Positions 1 through 8,320 of a stretch of DNA of 64,000 nt are shown here, piece after piece. The notes beneath the pieces are model-generated. The model worked only from the letters and a program-made list of their open reading frames with translations, ran no database searches and was not told the DNA's origin. A program made the position numbers and the translations under genes. Position 1 is the first letter of the stretch. The number at the start of each line of letters is the position of its first letter. Source of the stretch: an uncultured Bacteroides sp. (GTDB taxonomy: Bacteria > Bacteroidota > Bacteroidia > Bacteroidales > Bacteroidaceae); contig NZ_URFY01000001.1 in assembly GCF_900547205.1 (NCBI RefSeq), positions 62,001 to 126,000 of the forward strand, written 5' to 3'.

Positions 1-522
1 GTGGGTATTTACGGGCATTCCGGTGGAGGGTTTATGTCGGCGGCTGCCATTTGTACTTATCCTGATTTTTATTCGGCTGCTGTTTCATCGGCGGGCAATC
101 ACGATAACCGCATATACAATAAAGGTTTTGTGGAGATTCACTTTGGTGTAAATGAAAAGGTGACAACGACTAAAGATAGTCTGGGAGTAGAGCATACGGC
201 GTATGATTACAGTGTTCGTGTACGACCGAATCAGGAGTTGGCGGAGAACTACAAACACGGTTTGCTGCTGTTTACCGGTGCGATGGATAAGACGGTGAAT
301 CCCGCCAATACATTGCGCCTGGTGGATGCGTTAATTAAGGCGGACAAGGATTTCGAAATGTTCGTTCTTCCGAAATGTACCCATGGATTCTTCGGTGAAT
401 CGGAGGATTTCTTTGAACATAAGATGTGGCGTCATTTCGCCCGCTTGCTATTGTATGACAATTCGGCTGATTTTGATGTCGATTTGAATAAAGACATGAT
501 TAAAGATGACAGGAGAAGATAA
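1..522 (+). CDS. S9 family peptidase, C-terminal part (cut by window start)
   Basis: Only the last 173 codons are present; the frame is open to base 1, so the GTG there is probably internal. What remains is the alpha/beta-hydrolase end of a prolyl-oligopeptidase/DPP-IV type serine peptidase. The nucleophile Ser lies in GHSGGG close to the window edge, the acid Asp in GAMDKTVNP, and the base His in KCTHGFF, so the catalytic triad is intact in the visible part. Such enzymes remove dipeptides or cleave prolyl peptides in the periplasm of Bacteroidales. The next S9 gene starts 2 bases after this stop, so the two are probably co-transcribed. The substrate cannot be told from this fragment. Confidence 0.9.
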   Translation: MGIYGHSGGGFMSAAAICTYPDFYSAAVSSAGNHDNRIYNKGFVEIHFGVNEKVTTTKDSLGVEHTAYDYSVRVRPNQELAENYKHGLLLFTGAMDKTVNPANTLRLVDALIKADKDFEMFVLPKCTHGFFGESEDFFEHKMWRHFARLLLYDNSADFDVDLNKDMIKDDRRR

Positions 523-523
523 G

Positions 524-3226
524 ATGAACCGGCTATTTATACGTATAGGAATTATAGTGGGATTGTTGCTGGGAGGAAGTCTATCCGCCGAGGCTCAAAA
601 GAAACCGTTGGATATAGAAGCGTGCATGTCGTGGAAGCGTATTGATGCGCCGGATATTTCACCGACAGGCAGGTGGGTGACTTACCGTATATCGTTGATG
701 GAATATAATCCGGATAGCAAGGAAGAAAAACCTCTGCATTTATTCGATTCCCGTACACGGAAAGAAATATTGCTGAATGGTGATATAGAGCGCCTGGAGT
801 TTTATAATAACGATCAAGGGGCTTTTTATCGGCAGGCGGACTCAGCGGGAGTAATGAAAACATTCTTGTTATCATTGCCTTCGGGAGTAAAGAGTGAATG
901 GAAGCATAAAGAGACTTTTCGCCCAGTGGAAGGTACTCCATACTCAATCTCGGCAATCAACGTGCCGAAAGATACGGTGAATCATGTTCCGGCTTTTAAC
1001 AGGTTGGTTGTACGTCATTTGAAGACAGAAGTTGCTTTTCATATTGATAGTATCGGTTACCATTCTTTGTATGACGGAGGACGTTCTATCCTTTTCATTC
1101 GTAAAAAGTCGGAAGGGAATGAGCTATGTTATGGTCCTTTAGCCGGTCCATATAAGATTCTCTATCAAAGCTCTGTAAAAAAAGAACCTTCATCTTATAG
1201 TTTTAATGAGAAAGAGATGACCGGGGAGTTTAGTGTAAATGACTCTTTGTGGTATGCTTTCTCATTAAAGAAGCCGAGTTGTGACTTGCTTTTTGACCGG
1301 AAAGAGATTGTTTTGCCTGATGGTATGGCTGTCGGACGCATTGACTTGTCGAAAAGCCATAACTTTCTGATGCTTGAACTTAGGGATTCACAGCAGGTTT
1401 CCCGTAAAAGAGAAGAACCGGAGAAGAAACCGGACAAGAGTTTTGAATTAGAGTTGTGGACATGGAACGAAATGGAAGTTCCGACTTTACAAAGGGGCGG
1501 ACGTTATAGGCAGGATGAGTCGGTGACGTATATTTATGATATTTCTTCGAAGAAGCTCACAGAAGTTGCGCCTTCCACTGTAGATTTACTGTTACCGTTG
1601 GGAGCGGATAAATTGGACTATGTGCTTTACACGGACCAATCTCCTTATAAGATGCAACGTGAGTGGTTGGATCGGTTACCGTTTGATGTGTATTCGGTGA
1701 ATGTGCATACGGGTGCAAAACAACTGATTGGACGCAGTTATCGTTCAGCACCGAAATGGTCGGTGAATGGCAAGTGGGCGGTTATGTATGATCCGATTGC
1801 TCAGGTCTGGAATAAGTTTGATGGAGCTACCGGTAAGGTCGTAAATATCTCCGACGCTATCGGCTACCCAATGTTTGTGGAAAGTTATGATAAACCGGCT
1901 CCTGCCCCTGCTTATGGAATAGCAGGGTGGACGGCTGACGGGAATAATGTGTTTCTGTATGATGCATATGATTGGTGGAAGGTTGATTTGACAGGAGAAC
2001 GTCGGTCGGAGTGTCTGACGAAAGGTTACGGCCGCAAGCATGGCAAATCTATCCGTAAAATGACGAGCAATATAGATAAGGATGTTTTTCAGAAGGATGA
2101 AACAGTCATGGTCAGTCTTTGGGATAAAGATACGATGAATCAGGGTGTTTATCAGCTTGATATGAAAGGGCGACTGAAAAAACTGATGGAAGGGGCTTAT
2201 ACATATACTATACACCGTTTCTCCGATAATCGTAAATATTGTGTTTGGAATCGTCAGAATATAACAGAATTTCGTGACCTGTGGTGGAGTAAAGCAGACC
2301 TTTCAAATCCAGTCAGAGTGACGAATGCTAATCCTCAACAAGCGGATTATAAATGGGGTACAGTTAAACTGGTCAAGTGGACTAATTATGAGAATAAAGA
2401 AAATAAAGGATTGCTTTACCTGCCTGAGGATTATAATCCTCAGAAAGAATATCCAGTGTTGGTACAGTTCTATGAAACTCATTCCGGTGAATTGAATATT
2501 TATCATGCTCCTTTATTGAGCAGTGCTCTGGGAGATCCTGTATATTTTGCAAGCAATGGTTATATTGTGTTTATGCCGGATGTGCATTTCACGATTGGCG
2601 CTCCCGGCAAGAGTTGTTATGATGCTGTAGTAAGCGGAACAAAATATCTGATAGAGCAGGGGATAGCACATCTTGGGAAAATAGGTCTGCAAGGACATAG
2701 CTGGTCTGGTTATCAGACATCATATCTGGTGACAAAGACAGATATTTTCACTTGTGCCAATATTGCGGCTCCTATCACCGACATGGTGACTGGGTATTTG
2801 GGAATCCGTAACGGTAGTGGTCTGCCACGGTATTTTATGTACGAAGAAACGCAAAGTCGCATGGGAAAGACTTTGTGGGAAGCAAAAGATAAGTATCTGG
2901 CAAGTTCTGCCATTTTAGAGGCTGATAAGATACATACGCCTTTGTTGATATTGCATAATGATCAGGATGAGGCCGTTGCGTATGAACAAGGTCGTGCGCT
3001 TTATTTGGCTATGCGTCGCTTGCAGCGTCCAGCATGGTTGTTGAATTACAAAGGTGAAGGACATTTCGTACTGGGAAGAGGCGCACAGAAAGACTGGACT
3101 ATCCGAATGATGCAGTTCTTCGACTATTACCTGAAAGGAACAAAAGAACCGCGTTGGATGAAAGAAGGTATTCATCTTCGGGAACGTGGGATTGATCAGA
3201 AATATGATTTACTAGAAAATAAATAA
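524..3226 (+). CDS. S9 family peptidase (prolyl oligopeptidase family)
   Basis: Encodes 900 residues. I chose the ATG at 524 rather than the in-frame ATG at 506, because 524 gives a clean signal peptide (MNRLFIRIGIIVGLL...SAEAQ), whereas 506 overlaps the previous gene and puts charged residues first. The N-terminal two thirds is divergent WD/beta-propeller-like sequence. The C-terminal third is the peptidase domain, with Ser in LQGHSWSGY, Asp in HNDQDEAVA and His in KGEGHFVLG. The family cleaves oligopeptides and acts in the periplasm. It follows another S9 gene by 2 bases and is followed after 1 base by a small exported protein, which suggests a three-gene operon. The specific substrate is unknown. 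Confidence 0.88.
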   Translation: MNRLFIRIGIIVGLLLGGSLSAEAQKKPLDIEACMSWKRIDAPDISPTGRWVTYRISLMEYNPDSKEEKPLHLFDSRTRKEILLNGDIERLEFYNNDQGAFYRQADSAGVMKTFLLSLPSGVKSEWKHKETFRPVEGTPYSISAINVPKDTVNHVPAFNRLVVRHLKTEVAFHIDSIGYHSLYDGGRSILFIRKKSEGNELCYGPLAGPYKILYQSSVKKEPSSYSFNEKEMTGEFSVNDSLWYAFSLKKPSCDLLFDRKEIVLPDGMAVGRIDLSKSHNFLMLELRDSQQVSRKREEPEKKPDKSFELELWTWNEMEVPTLQRGGRYRQDESVTYIYDISSKKLTEVAPSTVDLLLPLGADKLDYVLYTDQSPYKMQREWLDRLPFDVYSVNVHTGAKQLIGRSYRSAPKWSVNGKWAVMYDPIAQVWNKFDGATGKVVNISDAIGYPMFVESYDKPAPAPAYGIAGWTADGNNVFLYDAYDWWKVDLTGERRSECLTKGYGRKHGKSIRKMTSNIDKDVFQKDETVMVSLWDKDTMNQGVYQLDMKGRLKKLMEGAYTYTIHRFSDNRKYCVWNRQNITEFRDLWWSKADLSNPVRVTNANPQQADYKWGTVKLVKWTNYENKENKGLLYLPEDYNPQKEYPVLVQFYETHSGELNIYHAPLLSSALGDPVYFASNGYIVFMPDVHFTIGAPGKSCYDAVVSGTKYLIEQGIAHLGKIGLQGHSWSGYQTSYLVTKTDIFTCANIAAPITDMVTGYLGIRNGSGLPRYFMYEETQSRMGKTLWEAKDKYLASSAILEADKIHTPLLILHNDQDEAVAYEQGRALYLAMRRLQRPAWLLNYKGEGHFVLGRGAQKDWTIRMMQFFDYYLKGTKEPRWMKEGIHLRERGIDQKYDLLENK

Positions 3227-3227
3227 A

Positions 3228-3647
3228 ATGAAGAAACTATTAATGACAGTTATGGCTCTGTCTTGCTTTGCAATCAGCAGCTTTGGACAGAACAAAGTGG
3301 AGAAACAAATTATTGGTAAATGGTGTAATCCTTATACCTATAAATCTACAGGTGAACTTAAGGGATTTCAGTTCAAAAAAGGAGGAAAATGCTCTGCAAT
3401 CAATATCCCTTCTTTGGATTTGAAGACTTGGAAGATTGATAAAGATGGTTATTTGATTATTGAAGGTTTCAGTAAGGAAGATAATGGAAAGACGGAAGTG
3501 TATAAAACACGTGAACGCATCGGAATATTGACATCTGATTCATTGCAATTGGTTACACATGACGGACCTCCGCGGTTGGCTTTTCTATATATCAATACTA
3601 AATCAATCAAGAAGCTAGTCACTCCGGAAGTAGCTCCGAAGAAGTGA
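3228..3647 (+). CDS. Small exported lipocalin-like protein
   Basis: Encodes 139 residues. The N terminus is a typical signal peptide ending around SSFGQ (MKKLLMTVMALSCFAISSFGQ). The mature part starts with KQIIGKW and alternates short hydrophobic beta strands, as in lipocalin-like stress or hypothetical proteins of Bacteroides, where the I-x-GKW motif opens the barrel. No catalytic motif is visible. It starts 1 base after the S9 peptidase stop and is the last gene before a clear terminator, so it probably shares that operon. Function unknown; the lipocalin-like fold is inferred from the opening motif and length only. Confidence 0.7.
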   Translation: MKKLLMTVMALSCFAISSFGQNKVEKQIIGKWCNPYTYKSTGELKGFQFKKGGKCSAINIPSLDLKTWKIDKDGYLIIEGFSKEDNGKTEVYKTRERIGILTSDSLQLVTHDGPPRLAFLYINTKSIKKLVTPEVAPKK

Positions 3648-3712
3648 CGCAGTAAGATATAAATCTCTCTCTTAATATTTTTTTAGTGTTTAAATTAGCG
3701 TTGGCTAATGGA

Positions 3713-3749
3713 AGCGTCCCGCCGTAGTGATTACGATGGGGCGCTTTTT
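3713..3749 (+). terminator. Rho-independent terminator of the S9 peptidase operon
   Basis: An 8-bp stem (AGCGTCCC at 3713-3720 with GGGGCGCT at 3738-3745, one G-T pair) is followed directly by a T run ending at 3749. The loop holds a small second hairpin (CGTA...TACG). It lies 66 bases after the last stop of the operon. Confidence 0.8.
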
Positions 3750-3779
3750 CCGTTTCCCGTTCCTTAAAGGGTGGCTTCC

Positions 3780-3889
3780 GTTTCCCTATAGGGGAACGCC
3801 AGTTTCCTAGTAATGAAACGCCAGTTCCCATAGAGAGAAACGCGCGTTCCCATACCGGGAAACGCCAGTTTCCGTGCGGGGAGACGGGA
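3780..3889. repeat. Five tandem 22-bp dyad repeats (array A)
   Basis: Five consecutive 22-base units begin at 3780, 3802, 3824, 3846 and 3868. Most units are a dyad of the form GTTTCC-N6-GGAAAC followed by a short spacer, usually GCCA. Units diverge in the loop but keep the arms approximately. A sixth, degraded 21-base unit may precede it at 3759-3779. The array lies between two convergent genes. It is not coding, since 22 is not a multiple of 3. Two other intergenic regions of this window (18957-19044 and 49593-49790) show the same period with different sequence. Confidence 0.85.
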
Positions 3890-3984
3890 GGAAACTCTAA
3901 GGGATTGATTTATAGATGTGTAGTCCTAGAACGGATATGGCTAAGGAATGCCATCGCCCTCCTTGATTTCTGCGACAGCCAGCT

Positions 3985-4398
3985 TTATCTCATCGCCAAC
4001 GCCTTATTCTCTGCCGCCTCCATAATCTCCCTTTCACCGGGGCCTTTGTCATTAATTCCGCAAAGATGGAGTATCCCGTGGATAATGACACGATGCAATT
4101 CATCGTCATAAGCTGCGCCAAATTGTTCTGCATTGGTATGTATCGTATCCAGACTGATGAATAAATCGCCGGACAGTCGGTCGCCCTCGCAATAGTCGAA
4201 AGTAATAATGTCCGTATAGTAATCGTGCTGCAAGTATTGCCGGTTCACTTCGAGAATCTTCTCGTCCGAGCAGAAGATATAGGCGATTTCACCAAGTCTT
4301 TTCCCGTAGGAAGCGGCTACTGCCTTTATCCATTCCGTTGTCTCGCGTTTCTTGATATCAGGCATTTTCACGCCTTCTGTTTGATAGGTTACAGCCAT
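3985..4398 (-). CDS. ybeY: Endoribonuclease YbeY (rRNA maturation)
   Basis: Encodes 137 residues, the usual length. YbeY is a cytoplasmic zinc-dependent RNase needed for 16S rRNA 3'-end maturation and ribosome quality control. The metal site motif is near the C terminus as HGILHLCGIND. The first two His ligands are present; the third position, His in the classical HGxLHLxGYDH, is Asp or Asn here. The central ITFDYCEGDRLSGDLFIS block is also typical of the family. The gene starts 19 bases after the stop of the upstream membrane-protein gene on the same strand, so the two may be co-transcribed. The 3' side faces the 22-bp repeat array. Confidence 0.93.
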   Translation of the reverse strand: MAVTYQTEGVKMPDIKKRETTEWIKAVAASYGKRLGEIAYIFCSDEKILEVNRQYLQHDYYTDIITFDYCEGDRLSGDLFISLDTIHTNAEQFGAAYDDELHRVIIHGILHLCGINDKGPGEREIMEAAENKALAMR

Positions 4399-4417
4399 AA
4401 GTTGAATATTATGTGAT

Positions 4418-5650
4418 TTAAAAGAAAAATAGATAACTGATTAAGATAGCGGCAATAATGCCCGAAAAGTCGGCAATCAAACCGCAAGTAACTGCATTAC
4501 GGGTTTTACTAATCCCCACACTGCCGAAGTAAACGGCAAGAATATAGAACGTAGTATCCGAAGCGCCACGCACCACGCAGCTCATACGTCCTACGAACGA
4601 ATCGGGTCCCATCTCTTTCATCGTATCAATCATCAATCCATTAGCACCGCTACCGCTCAATGATTTCATCAATGCCGTGGGAAGTGCCCCTACAAAACTG
4701 GTGTCCACTCCGAAAAGACCGACCACGTATCCGATACCTCCCACCAAATAGTCCATCGCTCCCGACGTGCGGAATACGGCAATGCCCACAAGGAAAGCCA
4801 CCAGATAGGGGATGATGCGGACTGCCGTTGTGAATCCTTCCTTGGCTCCTTCCACAAAAGAATCGTATACATTGATTTTCTTCCTCACCCCTGTCAGGAT
4901 AAAAAGGATGATGACACTGAACAGAAGGATATTGGCTATCAGAGTAGAGTAAGTCCCCATCTCCTCACGAGAGACGTTCAGGAACAGATAGATTAATCCA
5001 GAAAAGAAAAGGCAAACGATACCCATAAGAACCAGAATCGGCTTGTTTATCAGGTTTATCTTCTGTGAAATACTCACCGTTATCACTCCCACCAGCGTAG
5101 ATATAAAAGTACTGAGCAGAATCGGGATAAACACATCCGTAGGCTGCGCAGCCCCCATTTGTGCACGATAGACCATGATGCTGATTGGAATAATGATGAG
5201 GCCGGAAGTATTTATCACCAGAAACATGATCATCGGATTGGAAGCCGTGTCCTTCTTTGGATTCAGCTCTTGAAGTTCTTTCATCGCTTTCAGTCCCAGT
5301 GGGGTGGCAGCGTTGTCCAGCCCAAGCATATTGGCGGACATATTCATAAAGATGGACCCTAGTACCGGATGTCCTTTGGGAATATCAGGAAACAGGCGAC
5401 AAAGCACCGGACTAAGGAAGCGTGCAAGCGCATTAATCAATCCGCTGTTCTCTCCGATTTTCATGATGCCGAGCCAGAGTGCCAGCACTCCGGTGAGTCC
5501 CAGTGAGATTTCAAAAGCCGTCTTTGAGGAGTCGAATGTAGAGTTCATGATAGCTGTAAATATCTCCGTATCGCCCAGAAAGATTACTTTCACGAGGGCG
5601 ATGATGAAGGCTATTATGAAGAATCCTATCCAGATGTAATTTAGAACCAT
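4418..5650 (-). CDS. SpmA/SpmB-like fusion, nucleoside-recognition (Gate) domain membrane protein
   Basis: Encodes 410 residues with many hydrophobic segments. The N-terminal half resembles spore maturation protein A (MVLNYIWIGFF..., NMSANMLGLDNAATPLGLKAM) and the C-terminal half resembles SpmB (GALPTALMKSLSGSGANGLM, VRGASDTTFYILAVYFGSV). Both belong to the nucleoside-recognition domain family of inner-membrane proteins. The start at 5650 is preferred over an upstream in-frame ATG at 5680, because a -7 box (5678-5685) overlaps the latter. Bacteroides do not sporulate, so the role is something else, perhaps transport; it is not known. It lies directly ahead of ybeY. Confidence 0.85.
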   Translation of the reverse strand: MVLNYIWIGFFIIAFIIALVKVIFLGDTEIFTAIMNSTFDSSKTAFEISLGLTGVLALWLGIMKIGENSGLINALARFLSPVLCRLFPDIPKGHPVLGSIFMNMSANMLGLDNAATPLGLKAMKELQELNPKKDTASNPMIMFLVINTSGLIIIPISIMVYRAQMGAAQPTDVFIPILLSTFISTLVGVITVSISQKINLINKPILVLMGIVCLFFSGLIYLFLNVSREEMGTYSTLIANILLFSVIILFILTGVRKKINVYDSFVEGAKEGFTTAVRIIPYLVAFLVGIAVFRTSGAMDYLVGGIGYVVGLFGVDTSFVGALPTALMKSLSGSGANGLMIDTMKEMGPDSFVGRMSCVVRGASDTTFYILAVYFGSVGISKTRNAVTCGLIADFSGIIAAILISYLFFF

Positions 5651-5677
5651 ATTCGATTGCGTGTATGATAGATGGTG

Positions 5678-5685
5678 CAAAAGTA
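5678..5685 (-). promoter_or_regulatory. Bacteroides -7 box for the SpmA/SpmB-like gene
   Basis: Minus-strand TACTTTTG fits TAnnTTTG and lies 28 bases ahead of the ATG at 5650. It overlaps the longer alternative start, which decides the start call. Confidence 0.6.
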
Positions 5686-5768
5686 GTTATTACGTTTTAT
5701 AAACTAAAAGAAAGTACCAGAATCTTTGAATACCTAATCTATCTGAATACGCGGACGATAGGTCGAGT

Positions 5769-6803
5769 CTAGATGAAATACGTTATTTCTTTTTTTTGTT
5801 TCTTACTGTTTCGAGGGGTGGGTGCGGGCTTTTTTCCGAAAAAGACGAAGATTATGCCTATTCCTCCAATCAGGCACCCAACGAATATGATAGCACAAAA
5901 TGTAATAGCAATACCCGGAAGCTGATTCTCACTCTCATCAAACAGCCATTCAAATATGAGGTTGCCCAGAAAGCAGGTCATCCCCACCAAACCCAGAAAC
6001 ATGACGGTATAGAATAGTCGTAGTTTTATCTGATTCCAAAATGACACCATCCAGTCGGGCACTTTGCCTAAAAGCGCATAGGAGAACAACGCCAGTGACA
6101 TCATCAGAAGAAAAAGAAATATCAATGTCACCACTGCAACTATACCATAGGCGAAAGTAGATTTATAGATAGTTTGGTCGGTTAGTGGGCTATAATAAAC
6201 AGGTAGTTTGCTTCCTATCTCAAGTTTATCTCCTGAAATAAAATAGAGTTCCCGTTCCAGAGTCACTTCCTCTTTCGACTGAAACCGGACGATAGGCGTA
6301 AAGGTTTTGTTCGTTGAATGGCTGAAGCTTATCCCATTTGACTTTCGATGGCGAGAGTGGTCGTCAGAAGTTGTAACTTTCATACCAGTTATCTCTGCTT
6401 CGTAACGGTCGGCAGTCGATAACGTAACAATCCAATTGATGGAGGCATAAACACCGCTGAGAACAATTCCATTCAGTGTGACAAGTAACAGGCAAACCCA
6501 GAAGCCGGACATAAATCCTGAAAATCTATCGGAGAGTGATGGCTTTTCGACGGGCTTTTCCTTTGTACTCAATTTCTGCTTCTCCTTGGTTTTCTTATTA
6601 TTCCAATGAAGAATCTTGTAGCACAACCAGACGGAATATACGATAAACGCTATCAACACATACCCGGCGGTGCTGATATCTGACGGGTGGGCAATGATAT
6701 TATATATCAGTGCGATTAATATTGTCCCGGTTATACCTATAATCCCTATGACGAAGAGAACAGTGATAATTTTGGCTGCAATGAGAGGACCTGATTTACT
6801 CAT
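5769..6803 (-). CDS. DUF3592-like membrane protein
   Basis: Encodes 344 residues. There are two hydrophobic segments near the N terminus (about residues 12-32 and 45-62), a Lys-rich cytoplasmic stretch (about 68-90), another segment (about 97-120), and then a soluble region. That region has the DUF3592 pattern: YEAEITGMKV, a hydrophilic Ser/His-rich loop, TPIVRFQSKEE, and GDKLEIGSKLPVYYSPLTDQT. Three or four further membrane segments follow. DUF3592 proteins are uncharacterised. The gene stands alone between the SpmA/SpmB-like gene and divergent ruvB. The function is unknown. Confidence 0.72.
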   Translation of the reverse strand: MSKSGPLIAAKIITVLFVIGIIGITGTILIALIYNIIAHPSDISTAGYVLIAFIVYSVWLCYKILHWNNKKTKEKQKLSTKEKPVEKPSLSDRFSGFMSGFWVCLLLVTLNGIVLSGVYASINWIVTLSTADRYEAEITGMKVTTSDDHSRHRKSNGISFSHSTNKTFTPIVRFQSKEEVTLERELYFISGDKLEIGSKLPVYYSPLTDQTIYKSTFAYGIVAVVTLIFLFLLMMSLALFSYALLGKVPDWMVSFWNQIKLRLFYTVMFLGLVGMTCFLGNLIFEWLFDESENQLPGIAITFCAIIFVGCLIGGIGIIFVFFGKKPAPTPRNSKKQKKEITYFI

Positions 6804-6942
6804 ATTTATGTAAGTGTTCGATAATAATTAGTTTGTATTATGTCTGTTTAAAGTTGGAACAGAAAACAGCGCAGCAATATATGACAAAAGTGTTAAACCT
6901 GCAAACATGATAGCAAAAATGTGATTAATGGAAGATTTTCTC

Positions 6943-6950
6943 TATCTTTG
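6943..6950 (+). promoter_or_regulatory. -7 box of ruvB
   Basis: TATCTTTG matches TAnnTTTG and lies 21 bases ahead of the ruvB ATG at 6972. Confidence 0.6.
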
Positions 6951-6971
6951 TCTCCTACTTTCAAGAAATAA

Positions 6972-8006
6972 ATGGAACAGGAAGATTTTAACATACGCGA
7001 GCAGCAGCTTACTTCAAAGGAACGGGATTTCGAGAACGCACTCCGTCCGTTGAGTTTCGAAGACTTCAGCGGGCAGGATAAAGTGGTGGAAAACCTTCGC
7101 ATATTTGTGAAGGCGGCGCGCCTTCGCGGCGAAGCTCTCGACCATGTTCTGCTGCACGGCCCTCCCGGATTGGGAAAAACTACTCTTTCGAATATCATAG
7201 CCAATGAATTGGGTGTTGGATTCAAGGTAACCTCCGGCCCAGTGCTCGATAAGCCGGGAGACTTGGCAGGTGTATTGACCAGCCTCGAACCGAATGACGT
7301 ACTCTTTATTGATGAAATCCATCGGCTATCGCCCGTAGTGGAGGAATACCTTTATTCCGCTATGGAGGATTACCGTATTGATATTATGATTGACAAAGGG
7401 CCTTCGGCACGCAGCATTCAGATAGATTTGAATCCTTTCACGTTGGTTGGCGCAACTACCCGTAGCGGCTTGCTGACCGCACCGCTTCGTGCACGTTTCG
7501 GCATCAATCTGCACTTGGAATATTACGATGACGACGTATTGAGTACCATCATCCGTCGTTCTGCTTCCATATTGGATGTACCTTGTTCCGTGCGGGCAGC
7601 TGCGGAGATTGCTTCCCGAAGCCGTGGAACGCCGCGTATTGCCAATGCTTTGCTTCGTCGCGTGCGCGACTTTGCACAGGTAAAAGGCTCCGGTTCCATC
7701 GATACGGAGATAGCCCAATACTCATTGGAAGCATTGAATATCGACAAATACGGTCTGGATGAAATCGACAATAAGATACTTTGCACCATTATAGACAAGT
7801 TTAAAGGCGGTCCCGTAGGGCTTACAACCATTGCTACCGCTTTGGGAGAGGATGCAGGTACCATTGAAGAAGTATACGAACCCTTCCTGATAAAAGAAGG
7901 ATTTATGAAACGTACTCCCCGTGGACGCGAAGTGACCGAGCTTGCTTACAAACATTTGGGACGGAGTTTGTATAACAGTAATCAGAAAACGTTATTTAGT
8001 GATTAA
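6972..8006 (+). CDS. ruvB: Holliday junction branch-migration ATPase RuvB
   Basis: Encodes 344 residues, the normal length. RuvB is the hexameric AAA+ motor that, with RuvA, drives branch migration of Holliday junctions before RuvC cleavage. Visible motifs are Walker A (GPPGLGKTT, about residue 62), Walker B (VLFIDEIHRL, about residue 113), sensor 1 (LVGATTR), the arginine-finger region (LRARFG), and the C-terminal winged helix ending LAYKHLG. The last codons and the stop (TTAGTGATTAA) coincide with the left arm of an inverted repeat that bounds the next element, so insertion of that element may have set the exact 3' end. ruvA and ruvC are not adjacent. Confidence 0.97.
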   Translation: MEQEDFNIREQQLTSKERDFENALRPLSFEDFSGQDKVVENLRIFVKAARLRGEALDHVLLHGPPGLGKTTLSNIIANELGVGFKVTSGPVLDKPGDLAGVLTSLEPNDVLFIDEIHRLSPVVEEYLYSAMEDYRIDIMIDKGPSARSIQIDLNPFTLVGATTRSGLLTAPLRARFGINLHLEYYDDDVLSTIIRRSASILDVPCSVRAAAEIASRSRGTPRIANALLRRVRDFAQVKGSGSIDTEIAQYSLEALNIDKYGLDEIDNKILCTIIDKFKGGPVGLTTIATALGEDAGTIEEVYEPFLIKEGFMKRTPRGREVTELAYKHLGRSLYNSNQKTLFSD

Positions 8007-8313
8007 CGTTTAGTGATTAGTGATTAATAAAATTGAAATGGAAGCGAAGAATAGTGTTTTGAAAGACAAGAGTAAGATGTTTGCTGTAAGAATGGTGAAA
8101 CTTTATATTCATAAATATGCCATTGCTCAAAAAGAATGTAACGAAGCTTTATATTGGTTGCAACTGTTGTATGCCACAACTTATCTAACCTTGGAAGAAT
8201 ACAACAGCATCTACTTTGACGCTGAGAAGCTGATGAATTTATTAACAGCCAGCATCCGTACAGCAAAAGCTAACAGAACTGTTAATCACTAATCACTAAC
8301 CCGTTAATCACTA
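7997..8313. mobile_element. Small element with 31-32 bp inverted-repeat ends carrying a four-helix-bundle gene
   Basis: The left arm (7997-8027, opening TAGTGATTAACG and ending TTAGTGATTAGTGATTAA) is the near-perfect reverse complement of the right arm (8282-8313); they differ by one extra base and one substitution. Between them lies a single 84-codon gene. The arms could pair into a long stem in the transcript, with the gene in the loop, as in intervening sequences found inside 23S rRNA genes, which encode the same protein family. No transposase is present and I see no clear target duplication. A lone related arm is at 18869-18892. Confidence 0.65.
8038..8292 (+). CDS. Four-helix-bundle (S23/IVS-type) protein, apparently internally shortened
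   Basis: Encodes 84 residues from the ATG at 8038; a GTG at 8020 in frame is less likely. The N-terminal part (SKMFAVRMVKLYIHKY) and C-terminal part (EALYWLQLLYATTYLTLEEYNSI) match the first and last helices of the S23 ribosomal-like four-helix-bundle family, whose members are usually around 115-125 residues. The central region, normally holding a LLRSGTSIGANVxEA-type motif, is absent, so some 30-35 residues seem to have been deleted in frame. The gene sits inside an inverted-repeat element between ruvB and a flippase gene. Whether the shortened protein folds or functions is doubtful; the family itself has no settled function. Confidence 0.7.
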   Translation: MEAKNSVLKDKSKMFAVRMVKLYIHKYAIAQKECNEALYWLQLLYATTYLTLEEYNSIYFDAEKLMNLLTASIRTAKANRTVNH

Positions 8314-8320
8314 TTCATAC

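Noticed and set aside
3780..3889. CRISPR array, because of short regular repeats
   Set aside because: The 22-base units are contiguous with no unique spacers between them, and no cas gene is nearby. The same holds for the arrays at 18957 and 49593.
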